64,000 bases of DNA, from NCBI GenBank assembly GCA_041398825.1, contig JAWKTX010000016.1:62001-126000 (forward strand). Reading direction: 5' to 3'. The notes under the pieces were generated by a model. It had not been told where the DNA came from and made no database searches. It worked only from the letters and a program-made list of their open reading frames with translations. This document shows, one piece after another, positions 9,834-18,337 of the stretch. This DNA is from Planctomycetaceae bacterium. Lineage in GTDB: Bacteria; Planctomycetota; Planctomycetia; Planctomycetales; Planctomycetaceae. Position numbers and translations under genes: made by a program. Numbering within the stretch: position 1 is the stretch's first letter; each line of letters begins with the position of its first letter.

Positions 9834-11426
9834 CTACGATGTATAGTCGTGCACACCACCTGTTTCATCGTCTTCATCAGAATCTTCAAACTCTTCATCG
9901 TCGAACAGGCTGTCGTCCGGCAACTGATCTGAGGAATCAGATTCGCGGGATTCGTCCCAGTCCTCAGACAGGATCCCGTGCCCAACATCATCATAACTTT
10001 CTTCGCCGAAATCATCAGAATCCAGTTCACCCTGATCTGTCAGCATATCTCCATCAGCAGATCGACCGAAAGGCTTGTAATCCGGATCAACTTCTCCGCG
10101 GGCTCGCAGGATCAAGCGGATGGGAACTTCACGAAACGGGGTAACTTCGCGCAGGAAACCCAGCAAGTATCGCTTCCACGATTCGTCCATCAAACCAGGT
10201 TCGTTGCACTTCAGCACGAGTGTCGGCGGAACACCGTCGACCTGTGATGCGTAGTAGATTTTGGGTCTTCTGTTCTTCCGAATCGGCGGAGGATTGCGGA
10301 TGATTGCCGTTCGTATTGCTCGGTTCAGTCGACCTGTCGTGATTCGTTTCTTGGCCTGCTTGAATACGCTCTGAGCCAGATTCAGCAGTTTACGAATATT
10401 GCGTCCGTCTTTGGCTGTCAGAATTGCAATCGGAACATGCCGCATCGAGCTGAACGTCTTCGTCAGATAGTCGACCCACTTTTCGCCAGTCATCTCGGCT
10501 TCCAGAGCCAGGTCCCATTTATTGATGACGAAAATGCACGGTTTGCAATGCTGCGATATCTCCTCAACAAGCTGCTTGTCGACTTTCGAAATGGTCTGCG
10601 TCGCATCAAAGAACATCAGCACGATGTCGGCTCGACGAATGCTTCGCTGAGCCCGGACGAGGCCGTAAAACTCAATATCGTTGGCCAGACTTTTCTTCTT
10701 GCGTACGCCGGGTGTATCAATAGCGACAAACGCCTTCCCGTCGACTTCGAACCGCACGTCAATACTGTCGCGAGTCGTGCCGGCAACTTCACTGACGATC
10801 ACACGTTCGCATTCAGCAATTTGATTAATGAAGGTGCTTTTACCGACGTTTCGACGGCCAACAATGGCGAGTCGCAGATCGGCTGGCATCAGCAGTTCAT
10901 CGCCTTCATCATTTTCGGAAGCAGCGGCTTCGGGAAGATTCTCTACAATAAACTCTATCAATTCATGGCGATTGCGATTGGCTTTCACACTCGTGCAAAT
11001 CATCGGCAAGCTGGCAAGCTGCAGAAACTCAATCGCATCAATGTCCGACTTTGTTGAATCACATTTGTTTGCAACGAGGATAGCGGGCTTGTGCGATTTG
11101 CGAATCCGATCGGCAACTTCCCTGTCCAGCGGTGTCACGCCGGCTTTGGCGTCAACCACAAACATCAGGACATCGCACTCAGCCAGACCGATGTCGATCT
11201 GTCGTTCGATATCGTCAGACAAATCGTCGCTGTCGACGATGCCAATACCACCGGTGTCCACCAGTTCAAAGTAGCGACCCAGTTCGTGCATGATCCATGT
11301 GACGCGATCGCGTGTTACGCCTGCGGTCGGATCCACGACCGAAATTAATCGCGCAGCCAGCCAGTTCAGCAGAGAACTCTTGCCTACGTTCGGACGACCA
11401 ACAATTGCCACTTTTGGAAGTGACAT
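9834..11426 (-). CDS. der: Ribosome biogenesis GTPase Der (EngA) with acidic C-terminal extension (530 aa)
   Basis: Essential two-domain GTPase acting in 50S subunit maturation. Two tandem G domains are seen: G1 motifs GRPNVGKSS (residues 10-18) and GRRNVGKST, G3 DTGG and DTPG, G4 NKCD and NKWD. The KH-like C-terminal domain follows (IYYASQVDGVPPTLVLKCN). Typical Der proteins are 440-490 residues; here about 85 extra residues follow, extremely rich in Asp, Glu and Ser (for example DDEEFEDSDEDDETGG). The start at 11426 is chosen because MSLPKVAIVG begins the first G domain; a longer open frame to 11528 has no domain support. The acidic tail is unusual but may be lineage-specific. Confidence 0.97.
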   Translation of the reverse strand: MSLPKVAIVGRPNVGKSSLLNWLAARLISVVDPTAGVTRDRVTWIMHELGRYFELVDTGGIGIVDSDDLSDDIERQIDIGLAECDVLMFVVDAKAGVTPLDREVADRIRKSHKPAILVANKCDSTKSDIDAIEFLQLASLPMICTSVKANRNRHELIEFIVENLPEAAASENDEGDELLMPADLRLAIVGRRNVGKSTFINQIAECERVIVSEVAGTTRDSIDVRFEVDGKAFVAIDTPGVRKKKSLANDIEFYGLVRAQRSIRRADIVLMFFDATQTISKVDKQLVEEISQHCKPCIFVINKWDLALEAEMTGEKWVDYLTKTFSSMRHVPIAILTAKDGRNIRKLLNLAQSVFKQAKKRITTGRLNRAIRTAIIRNPPPIRKNRRPKIYYASQVDGVPPTLVLKCNEPGLMDESWKRYLLGFLREVTPFREVPIRLILRARGEVDPDYKPFGRSADGDMLTDQGELDSDDFGEESYDDVGHGILSEDWDESRESDSSDQLPDDSLFDDEEFEDSDEDDETGGVHDYTS

Positions 11427-11850
11427 AATTCTACCCCTGCACCAAGGGCTTCGCCCTCGACCCGAATCCAATCTGCCATTCGGAAACGCATCCAGCGTTC
11501 CCGAACTGCAGCTCAAAGAAATACACAAACCGCAACCTGTGTCCTGGAATCAGCACGATCGCAACCGCCTGATGTACCAACAGTGCTGACTTGAACCGCA
11601 CAGCTTATTCGACGCATGCAGCATCCACCACTGACAGTGCCGGATATGTGAATGAACCAATCGAGACCATCCCAATTCCTGACATTCTGCCCGGGATTTT
11701 ACTCGAATTACTCTCACCTTTGGCATTTTCTGGTGTGCCAGAGACGAAAACGGCCGCCCCTTGCTGCGGGCCCGTCGGCGTCAGACTTCCCAGAAGCCTT
11801 CTCGAAACAACCCGGACTTTGACGCAAATTTCTGTGGCTAAGATGATCTC
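11427..11850. other. Intergenic region between der and the degenerate AAA regulator gene
   Basis: This 424-bp stretch should carry the promoter of der (minus strand) and the 3' end of the regulator transcript. A GC-rich imperfect hairpin around 11745-11785, followed on the minus strand by TTTTCG, could be a weak terminator for the regulator gene. A plus-strand open frame of 87 codons at 11591-11854 has no signal, motif or ribosome-binding site and is not accepted as a gene. Confidence 0.4.
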
Positions 11851-13437
11851 TTAATGCTCGTCCGTGGAAATCCCCGTCTCGACCTGTTCATCCACAACTT
11901 CAGATTGAGTCTGCTGCACGGCAGTTGAATCTGATGGTTCCAGGGGTCCGTCCTCGTCAACCTCAGCATCCAGCCCCAGCGTTTTCATGCGTCGGTAGAG
12001 TTTCGGTCGCGTGAGTCCGAGTCGTCGGGCAACTTCGGTCTTGTTCCCTTCACATTCCACCATCGCTGCGGTGATCAGTTCCACTTCGAATTGTTCGAGC
12101 AAAGTTTCCAGCTGAATGATGGTCGGTTTTGCTCCCCCGGCGTTCCGCTGGGCGTCCTGTGCAACTCGAAAATGCCAGGGAAGATGTTCCGGCAGAATGA
12201 CTGAACCGGTGCAATTCCTGCAGGCTTCGCTGGCCACTCCATGTAATTCTCGCACCTGCCCCGGCCATCGGTACGCCTGCAACTGGTCCTGAACCTCCTT
12301 TGAAAACGTCGTAGCAGGCGATTTATGGTCTCGACGATGCTGGTCCATAAAGTGCTGAAACAACAGCAACACGTCGTCACCGCGTTGATTTAACGGCGGC
12401 AACTGCACTTCGATATCCGACAGACGGGCGTGAAGTTCCGGCAGAAGGCGACCATCATTCAGCAACTGTGACAGTGGGTACTGACTGGTCGCGGCCAGAC
12501 GAACGGGCGTCTGGACATTACCGGTCGTCACACTTGATGACTTGATTCCGCTGGGTTTATCGCCGACCGACGAATGATCGTCGATGGAATCAAACGCATA
12601 ATGATCGACCAGCCATCGTTGAACATCCAGCGGCAACATTTGGAGTTCGACAAGCACAAGCAGAGCAGTGCGATGATGTGGCATTGTTGACACGGGCCCA
12701 CCCGCAGTCCGCAGCTGGTGTAGTGTCGAAAGCAGCACCGAAGATGCCAGCAGATGGCAGTCAAGAAAAGCCAGTGACTGGTCCGACAGGGGAGACTGTA
12801 AGTGTATCAAGCGAATCAGATGCCGCCGACCGCTTCCTTCAGGGCCAGAGACAGCAAAAGGCGAAGCTGTCGATTTCAGTAATTCCGCCTGCCGCAGTGC
12901 GCGCCGCATCAGGCTACACTTACCGAGATAGTTTTCGCGACCAAACCGCCTCCTGAGGTCCAGCCTCAGTGCGTTGATTTCTGCGTGCAGGGATTTCAGT
13001 GAACCGGAGGCAACGCTCTTTATCTGCGTTTCTATGGGCGAACGATTCAGTATCACCAGCGTCGCTGCAGCCATAGAAGGCTCCGTGCCGGGCAGTGATT
13101 CCTGCAAAGGAACAAATGTCAGGTTCACAGACACTGAATTGCCTTTTGCATCCGGCAATACGGTGCTGATCTCTGCAGTCATCCCCTGCTGGCAGATATC
13201 GGGTGGAGCCAGAGACGAAGTCACCAGATCGACAAGCGGATTTTCCCCGGGAAGTTCCTGATCGCTGGCTGCCGTGCGATAACAACGCAGTGAACCGAGA
13301 TCATCGTTGGTCCACCCGGTTAATTCAGTCACCCCCGGACTTACACTTCGAATCCGGCAGTCACCATCCAGCGCGATGATGGCCGATGGTCCTTCTTCGA
13401 TCAATTGCGTCCAGTTCAGTCGTCGTGGGCGCGCCAC
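11851..13437 (-). CDS. PAS - degenerate AAA+ - Fis-type HTH regulator (528 aa)
   Basis: Domain order matches sigma-54 activators. Residues 8-50 resemble a PAS sensor (IIALDGDCRIRSVSPGVTEL). An AAA+-like domain spans about 165-430, and a Fis-type helix-turn-helix sits near 478-500 (GNKTEVARRLGLTRPKLYRR). The AAA+ part is eroded: the Walker A position reads GPEGSGRR (198-205), with Arg in place of the catalytic Lys; the Walker B position reads ALLVLVELQ, lacking the Asp; and no GAFTGA loop is present. The VRLAATSQ and RWPGQVRELHG segments still mark it as this family. ATP hydrolysis and sigma-54 activation are therefore unlikely. It more probably acts as a DNA-binding regulator controlled by its PAS domain. 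Targets are unknown. Confidence 0.85.
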   Translation of the reverse strand: MARPRRLNWTQLIEEGPSAIIALDGDCRIRSVSPGVTELTGWTNDDLGSLRCYRTAASDQELPGENPLVDLVTSSLAPPDICQQGMTAEISTVLPDAKGNSVSVNLTFVPLQESLPGTEPSMAAATLVILNRSPIETQIKSVASGSLKSLHAEINALRLDLRRRFGRENYLGKCSLMRRALRQAELLKSTASPFAVSGPEGSGRRHLIRLIHLQSPLSDQSLAFLDCHLLASSVLLSTLHQLRTAGGPVSTMPHHRTALLVLVELQMLPLDVQRWLVDHYAFDSIDDHSSVGDKPSGIKSSSVTTGNVQTPVRLAATSQYPLSQLLNDGRLLPELHARLSDIEVQLPPLNQRGDDVLLLFQHFMDQHRRDHKSPATTFSKEVQDQLQAYRWPGQVRELHGVASEACRNCTGSVILPEHLPWHFRVAQDAQRNAGGAKPTIIQLETLLEQFEVELITAAMVECEGNKTEVARRLGLTRPKLYRRMKTLGLDAEVDEDGPLEPSDSTAVQQTQSEVVDEQVETGISTDEH

Positions 13438-13489
13438 TCAGCATTCCTTTCAGAGCCCGTCGTCAATCGTAGTTGCGAATTCGCCACGG

Positions 13490-14617
13490 CTATTCTGCCA
13501 GAGGCAGAACGACTGCGGCTTCCTGGCTGAGGATTTGAGGTCGTCGGGGCACTTGGGTTTGCCGTGCATTGGACGACAGCATCTTCTTTAAATCAATTCG
13601 AACATATGGCATTTCCGCCGCAGGTTTCCTGTGGCTGGCGTTTGCGACATACAAGACTCCGTCAGCCGGAATGAATAAGACATTGTGCAGATTAGACTGC
13701 ATCGCCACCGGGCGACTCATCAACCACATCCCCAATTCTTCATCGATCAATCCGTGCTTCTCTTTGACCCGACGGCGCAATTCCTCCAGACGACTTCCTG
13801 CAGAAAGAACGACAGCATCGGGGATCCCTTCTCCCAGTCGTTCGTGCCCCTGACCAGGATCGATGAATTCGATACTTTCGGGAGTCGCCGCAACCCCTAC
13901 AGCCTGATTCGTTTCTCCATCTGCAAAAACATAGTAATACTCGCAAGTGCGTGGATTCTCTGTCCACAAATGTTTGACTTCATCCAGCGTTCGACATTCT
14001 TCCAGCGCGCGACGCATGAGCGTTGCCATAGGCACTCCGTCCCAGTTGCCTTCACCGCGGCCCCCCATTTCCCCCAGTGAAATCATCTCGGCATTCATGC
14101 CACTGACGCTTCCGGTGAATGCCGCGTAACCAACGTTTGCAAACGCAATTTGCCCCTTCGGTTCGATAATGAAAGTCGTGGCTGCGTCCTGCAGACCAAT
14201 AGTTGTCATGTAGTCAAGAACGCGACCGTGATACAGCTTTCCGTCTTTCGTTGCTGAACCAAAGACTGCAAATCCGGAACAGTGGAACATTTCAGGAAAG
14301 ACATTCAGCGTTTCTGCCGTTTCGGCATCGATGTTCAACGCAGCAGCGATGGCTCGTGTTTCCATCTTGTGCCGTTCCGGAATAAACGGTGACAGTCGTT
14401 CATAGGCCGCCATGAGATCCTGACGAAACCAGTGCCCTGTGCGGATGACATGCGCCAGACCAAAGGTATAGAGAACTGATTCGATGCACCTTCGTGACTC
14501 ATCGGGTAGTAGTAAACCGTGAGCTGTTCCAATTTCTTCGGGAGTGCCCCAGAGTGTTGCGACGCGCTGGCCTTCGATCCATTCGAGGCGACCATTCTTT
14601 ACGGTACGCGGCGCCAT
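13490..14617 (-). CDS. C45-family autoproteolytic acyltransferase/hydrolase-like protein (375 aa), probably the 3' part of a frameshifted gene
   Basis: Family C45 proteins (acyl-CoA:6-APA acyltransferase-like Ntn hydrolases) self-cleave before a nucleophilic Cys. Here FHCSGFAVFG places that Cys at residue 113, followed by KDGKLYHGRVLDY, typical of the family; GEMGGRGEGNWDGVPMATLM and SNLHNVLFIP also fit. No signal peptide is present in this frame from the ATG at 14617. Reading the same frame upstream of that ATG gives GEILLPGQSLLTPP, a plausible continuation, and joins the exported upstream protein after a one-base shift at a GGGGAAA tract (14653-14659 on the plus strand). The substrate is unknown. 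The family call is fairly firm; whether this is made alone or as a fusion is open. Confidence 0.82.
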   Translation of the reverse strand: MAPRTVKNGRLEWIEGQRVATLWGTPEEIGTAHGLLLPDESRRCIESVLYTFGLAHVIRTGHWFRQDLMAAYERLSPFIPERHKMETRAIAAALNIDAETAETLNVFPEMFHCSGFAVFGSATKDGKLYHGRVLDYMTTIGLQDAATTFIIEPKGQIAFANVGYAAFTGSVSGMNAEMISLGEMGGRGEGNWDGVPMATLMRRALEECRTLDEVKHLWTENPRTCEYYYVFADGETNQAVGVAATPESIEFIDPGQGHERLGEGIPDAVVLSAGSRLEELRRRVKEKHGLIDEELGMWLMSRPVAMQSNLHNVLFIPADGVLYVANASHRKPAAEMPYVRIDLKKMLSSNARQTQVPRRPQILSQEAAVVLPLAE

Positions 14618-15489
14618 TGGAGGCGTGAGCAGACTCTGACCAGGCAGCAGGATTTCCCCGCTCGGCGTACTCCTCGAACGACTGTACGTTCCAGTTCGTC
14701 CCGTGAAATCTGCTGAACATCAAAATTGCCCCAGTTCTTCATATCAATCCTGGCAGGGGTTTCGATTTCAAAACGGGTGTCGATTTGAAGCGAAGCGTCC
14801 TTGTGTCGAATCAGTAGTCTGTTGGCCTGAGGTAAGGACACTTCGACACTGCCGCTGATCGTCCACGACTGTTGTTCTGCTGAATACTTCATGTCCGTAA
14901 AAGCCAGCATGCCGGCCACCAGAGAAGTCAGATCTGTGTTGGTGTCAGCAGCCATCCGAAGCATGGCCAACTGTGAATGCTCCGAAATGAGTCGAGAAAG
15001 ACAACCCTCAGGAGATAGTTGATCCGCCTCACCAACGACACCCTGCCCAACAAACACACGCTTGTGCCTCGGTAGTATCAACGCAGTGACATCATCGCGT
15101 CGCCGAATGTGCAATGCATAGTCAGCGTGATCCAACGTCAGGTCGAAGCTGTGTGCATCCAGCTTCTTCAGGACGATGTCGATCTGCTGAGGCCTGTTAT
15201 CAATCTTTACCGAAGCCTGGATAGAAACCTGAAACTGTTGTTGTTGTCCGGCAGTGAATAGGGGTTTCAGACCAGCGACCAGCGATTCCAAATGGGTACC
15301 TTCATCCGACGATGCAGTTTCGGCTCCTTTGACGACGCTTGTTTCAACGACACTTGTTTCAACAACGCTGCTTGCTGCGCCGAATGATTCCACCGCATAC
15401 AGGTGCGGCGTCAGGGTCCACATACCCAGCAAAGCTGCAGCAGCGTAAGTGGCTGCCCGAAAACAATCCATCACCAGCAAACTGACCAT
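14599..15489 (-). CDS. Exported protein of unknown function (296 aa), possibly the 5' part of a fused C45 gene
   Basis: The start ATG is preceded by GGAGAGTAGGCA, a clear ribosome-binding site. The N-terminus is a hydrophobic export segment (ATYAAAALLGMWTLTPHLYA). Residues 80-260 show alternating beta-strand-like segments (FQVSIQASVKIDNRPQQIDI, HSFDLTLDHADYALHIRRRD) reminiscent of LolA-like or DUF2092-like lipid-binding folds; this is a structural impression, not a family match. The last 18 residues (AGKSCCLVRVCSRLQWRR) are unlike the rest, and the frame overlaps the C45 gene by 19 bp. The residues before them (RDELERTVVRGVRRAG) join smoothly to the C45 frame. A 15-bp in-frame tandem repeat encodes VVETSVVETSVV near the N-terminus. 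Confidence 0.7.
   Translation of the reverse strand: MVSLLVMDCFRAATYAAAALLGMWTLTPHLYAVESFGAASSVVETSVVETSVVKGAETASSDEGTHLESLVAGLKPLFTAGQQQQFQVSIQASVKIDNRPQQIDIVLKKLDAHSFDLTLDHADYALHIRRRDDVTALILPRHKRVFVGQGVVGEADQLSPEGCLSRLISEHSQLAMLRMAADTNTDLTSLVAGMLAFTDMKYSAEQQSWTISGSVEVSLPQANRLLIRHKDASLQIDTRFEIETPARIDMKNWGNFDVQQISRDELERTVVRGVRRAGKSCCLVRVCSRLQWRRVP
14653..14660 (-). other. Candidate frameshift position joining the exported protein and C45 frames
   Basis: On the minus strand the tract CGGGGAAA lies where the upstream protein frame (GCG GGG AAA TCC) and the C45 frame (GGG GAA ATC) would connect by a one-base backward shift. It is not a classic X-XXY-YYZ slippery heptamer, since the second tRNA would mispair. 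A real indel or a sequencing error in the homopolymer is as likely as programmed shifting. Confidence 0.4.
15332..15361 (-). repeat. 15-bp tandem repeat, in frame, 2 copies
   Basis: Plus-strand unit ACGACGCTTGTTTCA is followed by ACGACACTTGTTTCA, one mismatch, then a decayed third copy. It lies inside the exported protein gene and encodes repeated V-V-E-T-S just after the signal peptide. Being a multiple of three, it changes linker length without breaking the frame. Confidence 0.85.
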
Positions 15490-15793
15490 TGCCTACTCTC
15501 CTTCATTGAATATTGCGTCGAAGCAAGATCAGTAGCATATCCACCGTTTCAGTGAACATCCATGCTGCATAGTCTGGTAATTCCTCCGGAACGCCGATCG
15601 ACAACCGGCCATCTGTACCCGCGATAATCAGAACAGACGGGCTGTCTTGCTGACACGGACTTTTGTACGCTGCGTCGTCTGCCAGACAAGATCCCGATCA
15701 GGTTTCAGCGGTCTTTGTTGTGATCCATGCCTTGTCCCTGGAACTTTGTTTGATCCTGCCCGATTCACCTGCCGTCGAATACTGCCGATACGA

Positions 15794-16453
15794 ATGACCA
15801 GAATCTTTACCAGGACGATCACTTTGCCCATCGAAGGGCATTCGATCACGATCAATATTCCTGCTCATCCCGATCAGATTCTGGAGCAGGCGGTTCAGGG
15901 AGAGGCGAATGGCGATCATCAAACCGATCCTTACTGGGGATTGCTTTGGGATGCCGCTCCCAGAACCGCTCGATGCATTTTGCGTCATGCGCAGGCCAAT
16001 GGATTCGCGCGTGGCCTGAAAACGGTGGAACTTGGGTGTGGCGTTGGCCTGGCGGGAATCGCCGGGTTACTGGCAGGATTGGATGTCACGTTAACGGATC
16101 TGGTTCCATCGGCTGTGGAAATGGCGTGTGGAAATGCGGTGCTGAACGGTTTTTCTGACGCCCGTGGGCAGGCAGTCGACTGGCGCAATCCCCCGGATGA
16201 AACATACGATTTCATCGTTGCAAGCGATGTCCTGTACGATTCTGCCAACCATCGACCACTGCTGAATACGATTACGCGAATGCTGGCAGAAAACGGCGTC
16301 GTCTGGATTGGTGACGCTGGGCGGGCGAACTCCCCACTTTTCATTCATCTGGCAGAAGATGAAGGATGGAAAGTGTCCATTCTTGATGAAGACCAGAATG
16401 AACTCCTGGCCCCAACGCATGTGCGGTTTCAATTGATCGTCCTTCGGCGTTAA
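15794..16453 (+). CDS. Class I SAM-dependent methyltransferase (219 aa)
   Basis: The glycine-rich SAM-binding motif is VELGCGVGLAGIAGL (near residues 77-91), followed by the acidic strand end VTLTDLVPSAVEMA and a motif-II/III region YDFIVASDVLYD. This arrangement is that of the METTL21/nicotinamide N-methyltransferase-like protein-lysine methyltransferase group (DxxY-type motif: SDVLYD). PYWGLLWDAAPRTA upstream also fits (W-x-x-A/G region). The start at 15794 is chosen since MTRIFTRTITLPI begins a compact domain; an open frame back to 15647 gives a Cys/Arg-rich stretch with no domain. The substrate may be a protein lysine or a small molecule. Confidence 0.85.
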   Translation: MTRIFTRTITLPIEGHSITINIPAHPDQILEQAVQGEANGDHQTDPYWGLLWDAAPRTARCILRHAQANGFARGLKTVELGCGVGLAGIAGLLAGLDVTLTDLVPSAVEMACGNAVLNGFSDARGQAVDWRNPPDETYDFIVASDVLYDSANHRPLLNTITRMLAENGVVWIGDAGRANSPLFIHLAEDEGWKVSILDEDQNELLAPTHVRFQLIVLRR

Positions 16454-16623
16454 TTGCAGGCAGACTGGCCGATGAATTCGATGGCGCTTCGTCACGCTGG
16501 GTTTCGCCCCGGAAACGTCGATCGGGCGACATATCGGTATTGAGCAATCGCCGTGGCGTCCCTAAAAAGCGTCGGAATGGTTCGTTGGACGAACAAGCAG
16601 ATTTGGAGCTGATGTCTGTCAAT

Positions 16624-16637
16624 TGCACCTGAGTGCA
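16624..16637. promoter_or_regulatory. Perfect inverted repeat upstream of the metallopeptidase gene, possible operator
   Basis: TGCAC-CTGA-GTGCA forms a 5-bp dyad with 4-bp spacing about 70 bp before the start at 16707. The length and position fit a dimeric repressor site, but a dyad this short can occur by chance, and no cognate regulator is adjacent. Confidence 0.25.
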
Positions 16638-16706
16638 CTTGAGCAGCATGAACGAGATTGACAAACCTCTGTCAACCGGAGTCTCTTCGAAGGAGCGGAG
16701 TGGGTT

Positions 16707-17294
16707 ATGTCGGGTGCCGGGACATTCGATTTTTGCGCGGCCATGGAACGACTGTGCATTGATATCTGCAGTCGGCATGCGGAATTCCTCCACGTCCGCA
16801 TGTCGGAAGTGGTCGTTACATTCGCACAGACTCGATCGAGTGTCGACTGGGGTATGCAGGCAAAATTGACACCGCTTCGGTTTGAAGGTGGCCGACGAAC
16901 CGAACGCCGCAACGGCAGAGTGTGGACGATTCATCCCATTCGCCACAACGGAAAAGAGGCGCTCTATGTGCTCACTTTCTATCTGCCCCGTTTTCTGAAC
17001 TTGTCATTCGATGAAAAGATCATCACAGTCTTCCACGAACTTTATCACATCAGTCCCCTGTTTGATGGCGACATCCGACGGTTCAAAGGGGCGTGTTACA
17101 TGCACAGCGGAAGTCAGAAAGCCTACGACAAGCAGATGGCGGTCTTTGCAAAAGAGTACCTGGCTTCACGACCAGATCGTTCACTGTATACATTCCTGAA
17201 TCATGACTTCATCAACCTGCAGAAGTCATTCGGAGCCGTTGTCGGGCTGCGAATCCAAACGCCTCGTCTTGTCGAAGTTCGTGATGCCGCGTGA
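16707..17294 (+). CDS. Putative zinc metallopeptidase with HELYH motif (195 aa)
   Basis: The zincin-like motif FHELYHISP is at residues 109-117 (His110, Glu111, His114), preceded by the edge strand ALYVLTFYLPRFLNLSFDEK and followed by FDGDIRRFKGACYMHSGSQ, where an additional ligand could lie. This resembles the small 'putative phage metallopeptidase' type family found in many bacteria, which has no known substrate. No signal peptide is seen, so a cytosolic location is expected. The start has GAAGGAGCGGAG upstream. It lies 76 bp before the flavin-reductase-like gene on the same strand. Confidence 0.72.
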   Translation: MSGAGTFDFCAAMERLCIDICSRHAEFLHVRMSEVVVTFAQTRSSVDWGMQAKLTPLRFEGGRRTERRNGRVWTIHPIRHNGKEALYVLTFYLPRFLNLSFDEKIITVFHELYHISPLFDGDIRRFKGACYMHSGSQKAYDKQMAVFAKEYLASRPDRSLYTFLNHDFINLQKSFGAVVGLRIQTPRLVEVRDAA

Positions 17295-17370
17295 ATCGCC
17301 GAGCTTATTCAGATGAAACCGCGGGCAGCAAACTCACCCGGCAGGACAAGAAACCAGAAGCAGGTGTTTC

Positions 17371-17985
17371 ATGGAAATCGATATCGCATCCACCCGAGCT
17401 TCGATTGTGTACCAGCATCTGACGCGCATCATTGCTCCGCGGCCTATCGCCTGGGTCTCAACGCGATCTAAAGACGGGCTCTCCAACATCGCGCCGTTTA
17501 GTTTTTTTGCCGGCGTCGGATCTCGTCCAGCGACTCTCCTGTTCTGTCCCGCCAACAGACTCGATGGAAGCCCCAAGGATACTCTTCGCAATATCCGCGA
17601 AACGGGTGAATTCGTTGTAAATGTTGTCACGGAAGAACTTGCCGTACTGATGAATGAATCCGCAGCGGACCTGCCCGAATCCGAATCGGAATTTGCGGCC
17701 TGTGATATACCTGAAACGGCTTCCAAAACGGTCAAAGCCCCCACAGTGGCCATCAGTCCGGCAAGCATCGAATGCAGTCTCCTGCAGGAGCACGCGATTG
17801 GAAGCGGCCCTGGTGGTGCCAATATTGTTGTGGGCAGCATCCAGCACATCTCGATCGCAGACCATGTCCTGGACGAATCCGGCTTCGCCGATGTCCGAAA
17901 GTTACACCTGATCGGCCGCATGGGAGGCAACTTTTACTCCCGCACATCCGACATCTATGAGCTTGAACGCCCTCGCCAGGCGTAA
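17371..17985 (+). CDS. Flavin reductase-like FMN-binding split-barrel protein (204 aa)
   Basis: The N-terminal region IIAPRPIAWVSTRSKDGLSN, followed by IAPFSFFAGVGSRPATL, is the hallmark FMN-binding segment of the flavin-reductase/DIM6-NTAB family, and DTLRNIRETGEFVVNVV is the next conserved element. Length is normal for the family. Such proteins bind FMN and may reduce it with NAD(P)H or serve as oxidoreductases; the exact substrate is not predictable. The gene follows the metallopeptidase on the same strand. Start ATG at 17371 has AGAAGCAGG upstream. Confidence 0.88.
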   Translation: MEIDIASTRASIVYQHLTRIIAPRPIAWVSTRSKDGLSNIAPFSFFAGVGSRPATLLFCPANRLDGSPKDTLRNIRETGEFVVNVVTEELAVLMNESAADLPESESEFAACDIPETASKTVKAPTVAISPASIECSLLQEHAIGSGPGGANIVVGSIQHISIADHVLDESGFADVRKLHLIGRMGGNFYSRTSDIYELERPRQA

Positions 17986-18337
17986 GCCGCTCCCGCATCC
18001 GCACTTCAGAACCACACGGTCCAGCGCCACGATAACCCGGCGCATGCAGTCGAGTGTGTCTGGCTCTCACGGTTCAACATCTCTGAAGGATTCTCCCGGG
18101 AAACTGCGAGTGCGCTGCCACGGTAATCGAGTCGACCTGCAAGACCAGTTCTGGAGAAAATCCGCCGAAAGAAGTAGTCGTCAACTTTTCGCCATTTCGC
18201 TCCACAGTCACGGTAGAAGAATTGATAACCTGCCTGAATGGTCGGGAGCCCCCGGATCAGCGTCTCTTGCAGTTTCGTCGCCTCCCGCACCCCGATGGAT
18301 CCGGGACATCGCTACATCTGGCATGAGGAGAACATCG
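17986..18337. other. Gap between flavin-reductase-like gene and small unknown gene
   Basis: This 352-bp stretch holds an open plus-strand frame that would extend the following gene upstream to 17957, but the translated sequence is Arg/Ser-rich and low in hydrophobic residues, with no domain pattern. A minus-strand open frame at 18006-18290 likewise lacks support. No terminator hairpin was recognised. Confidence 0.4.

Noticed and set aside
11591..11854. Plus-strand 87-codon frame between der and the regulator
   Set aside because: No ribosome-binding site or motif, and it lies in the expected promoter/terminator region.
17957..18337. N-terminal extension of the 152-aa protein
   Set aside because: Ser/Arg-rich translation without structure; a clear ribosome-binding site lies before 18338.
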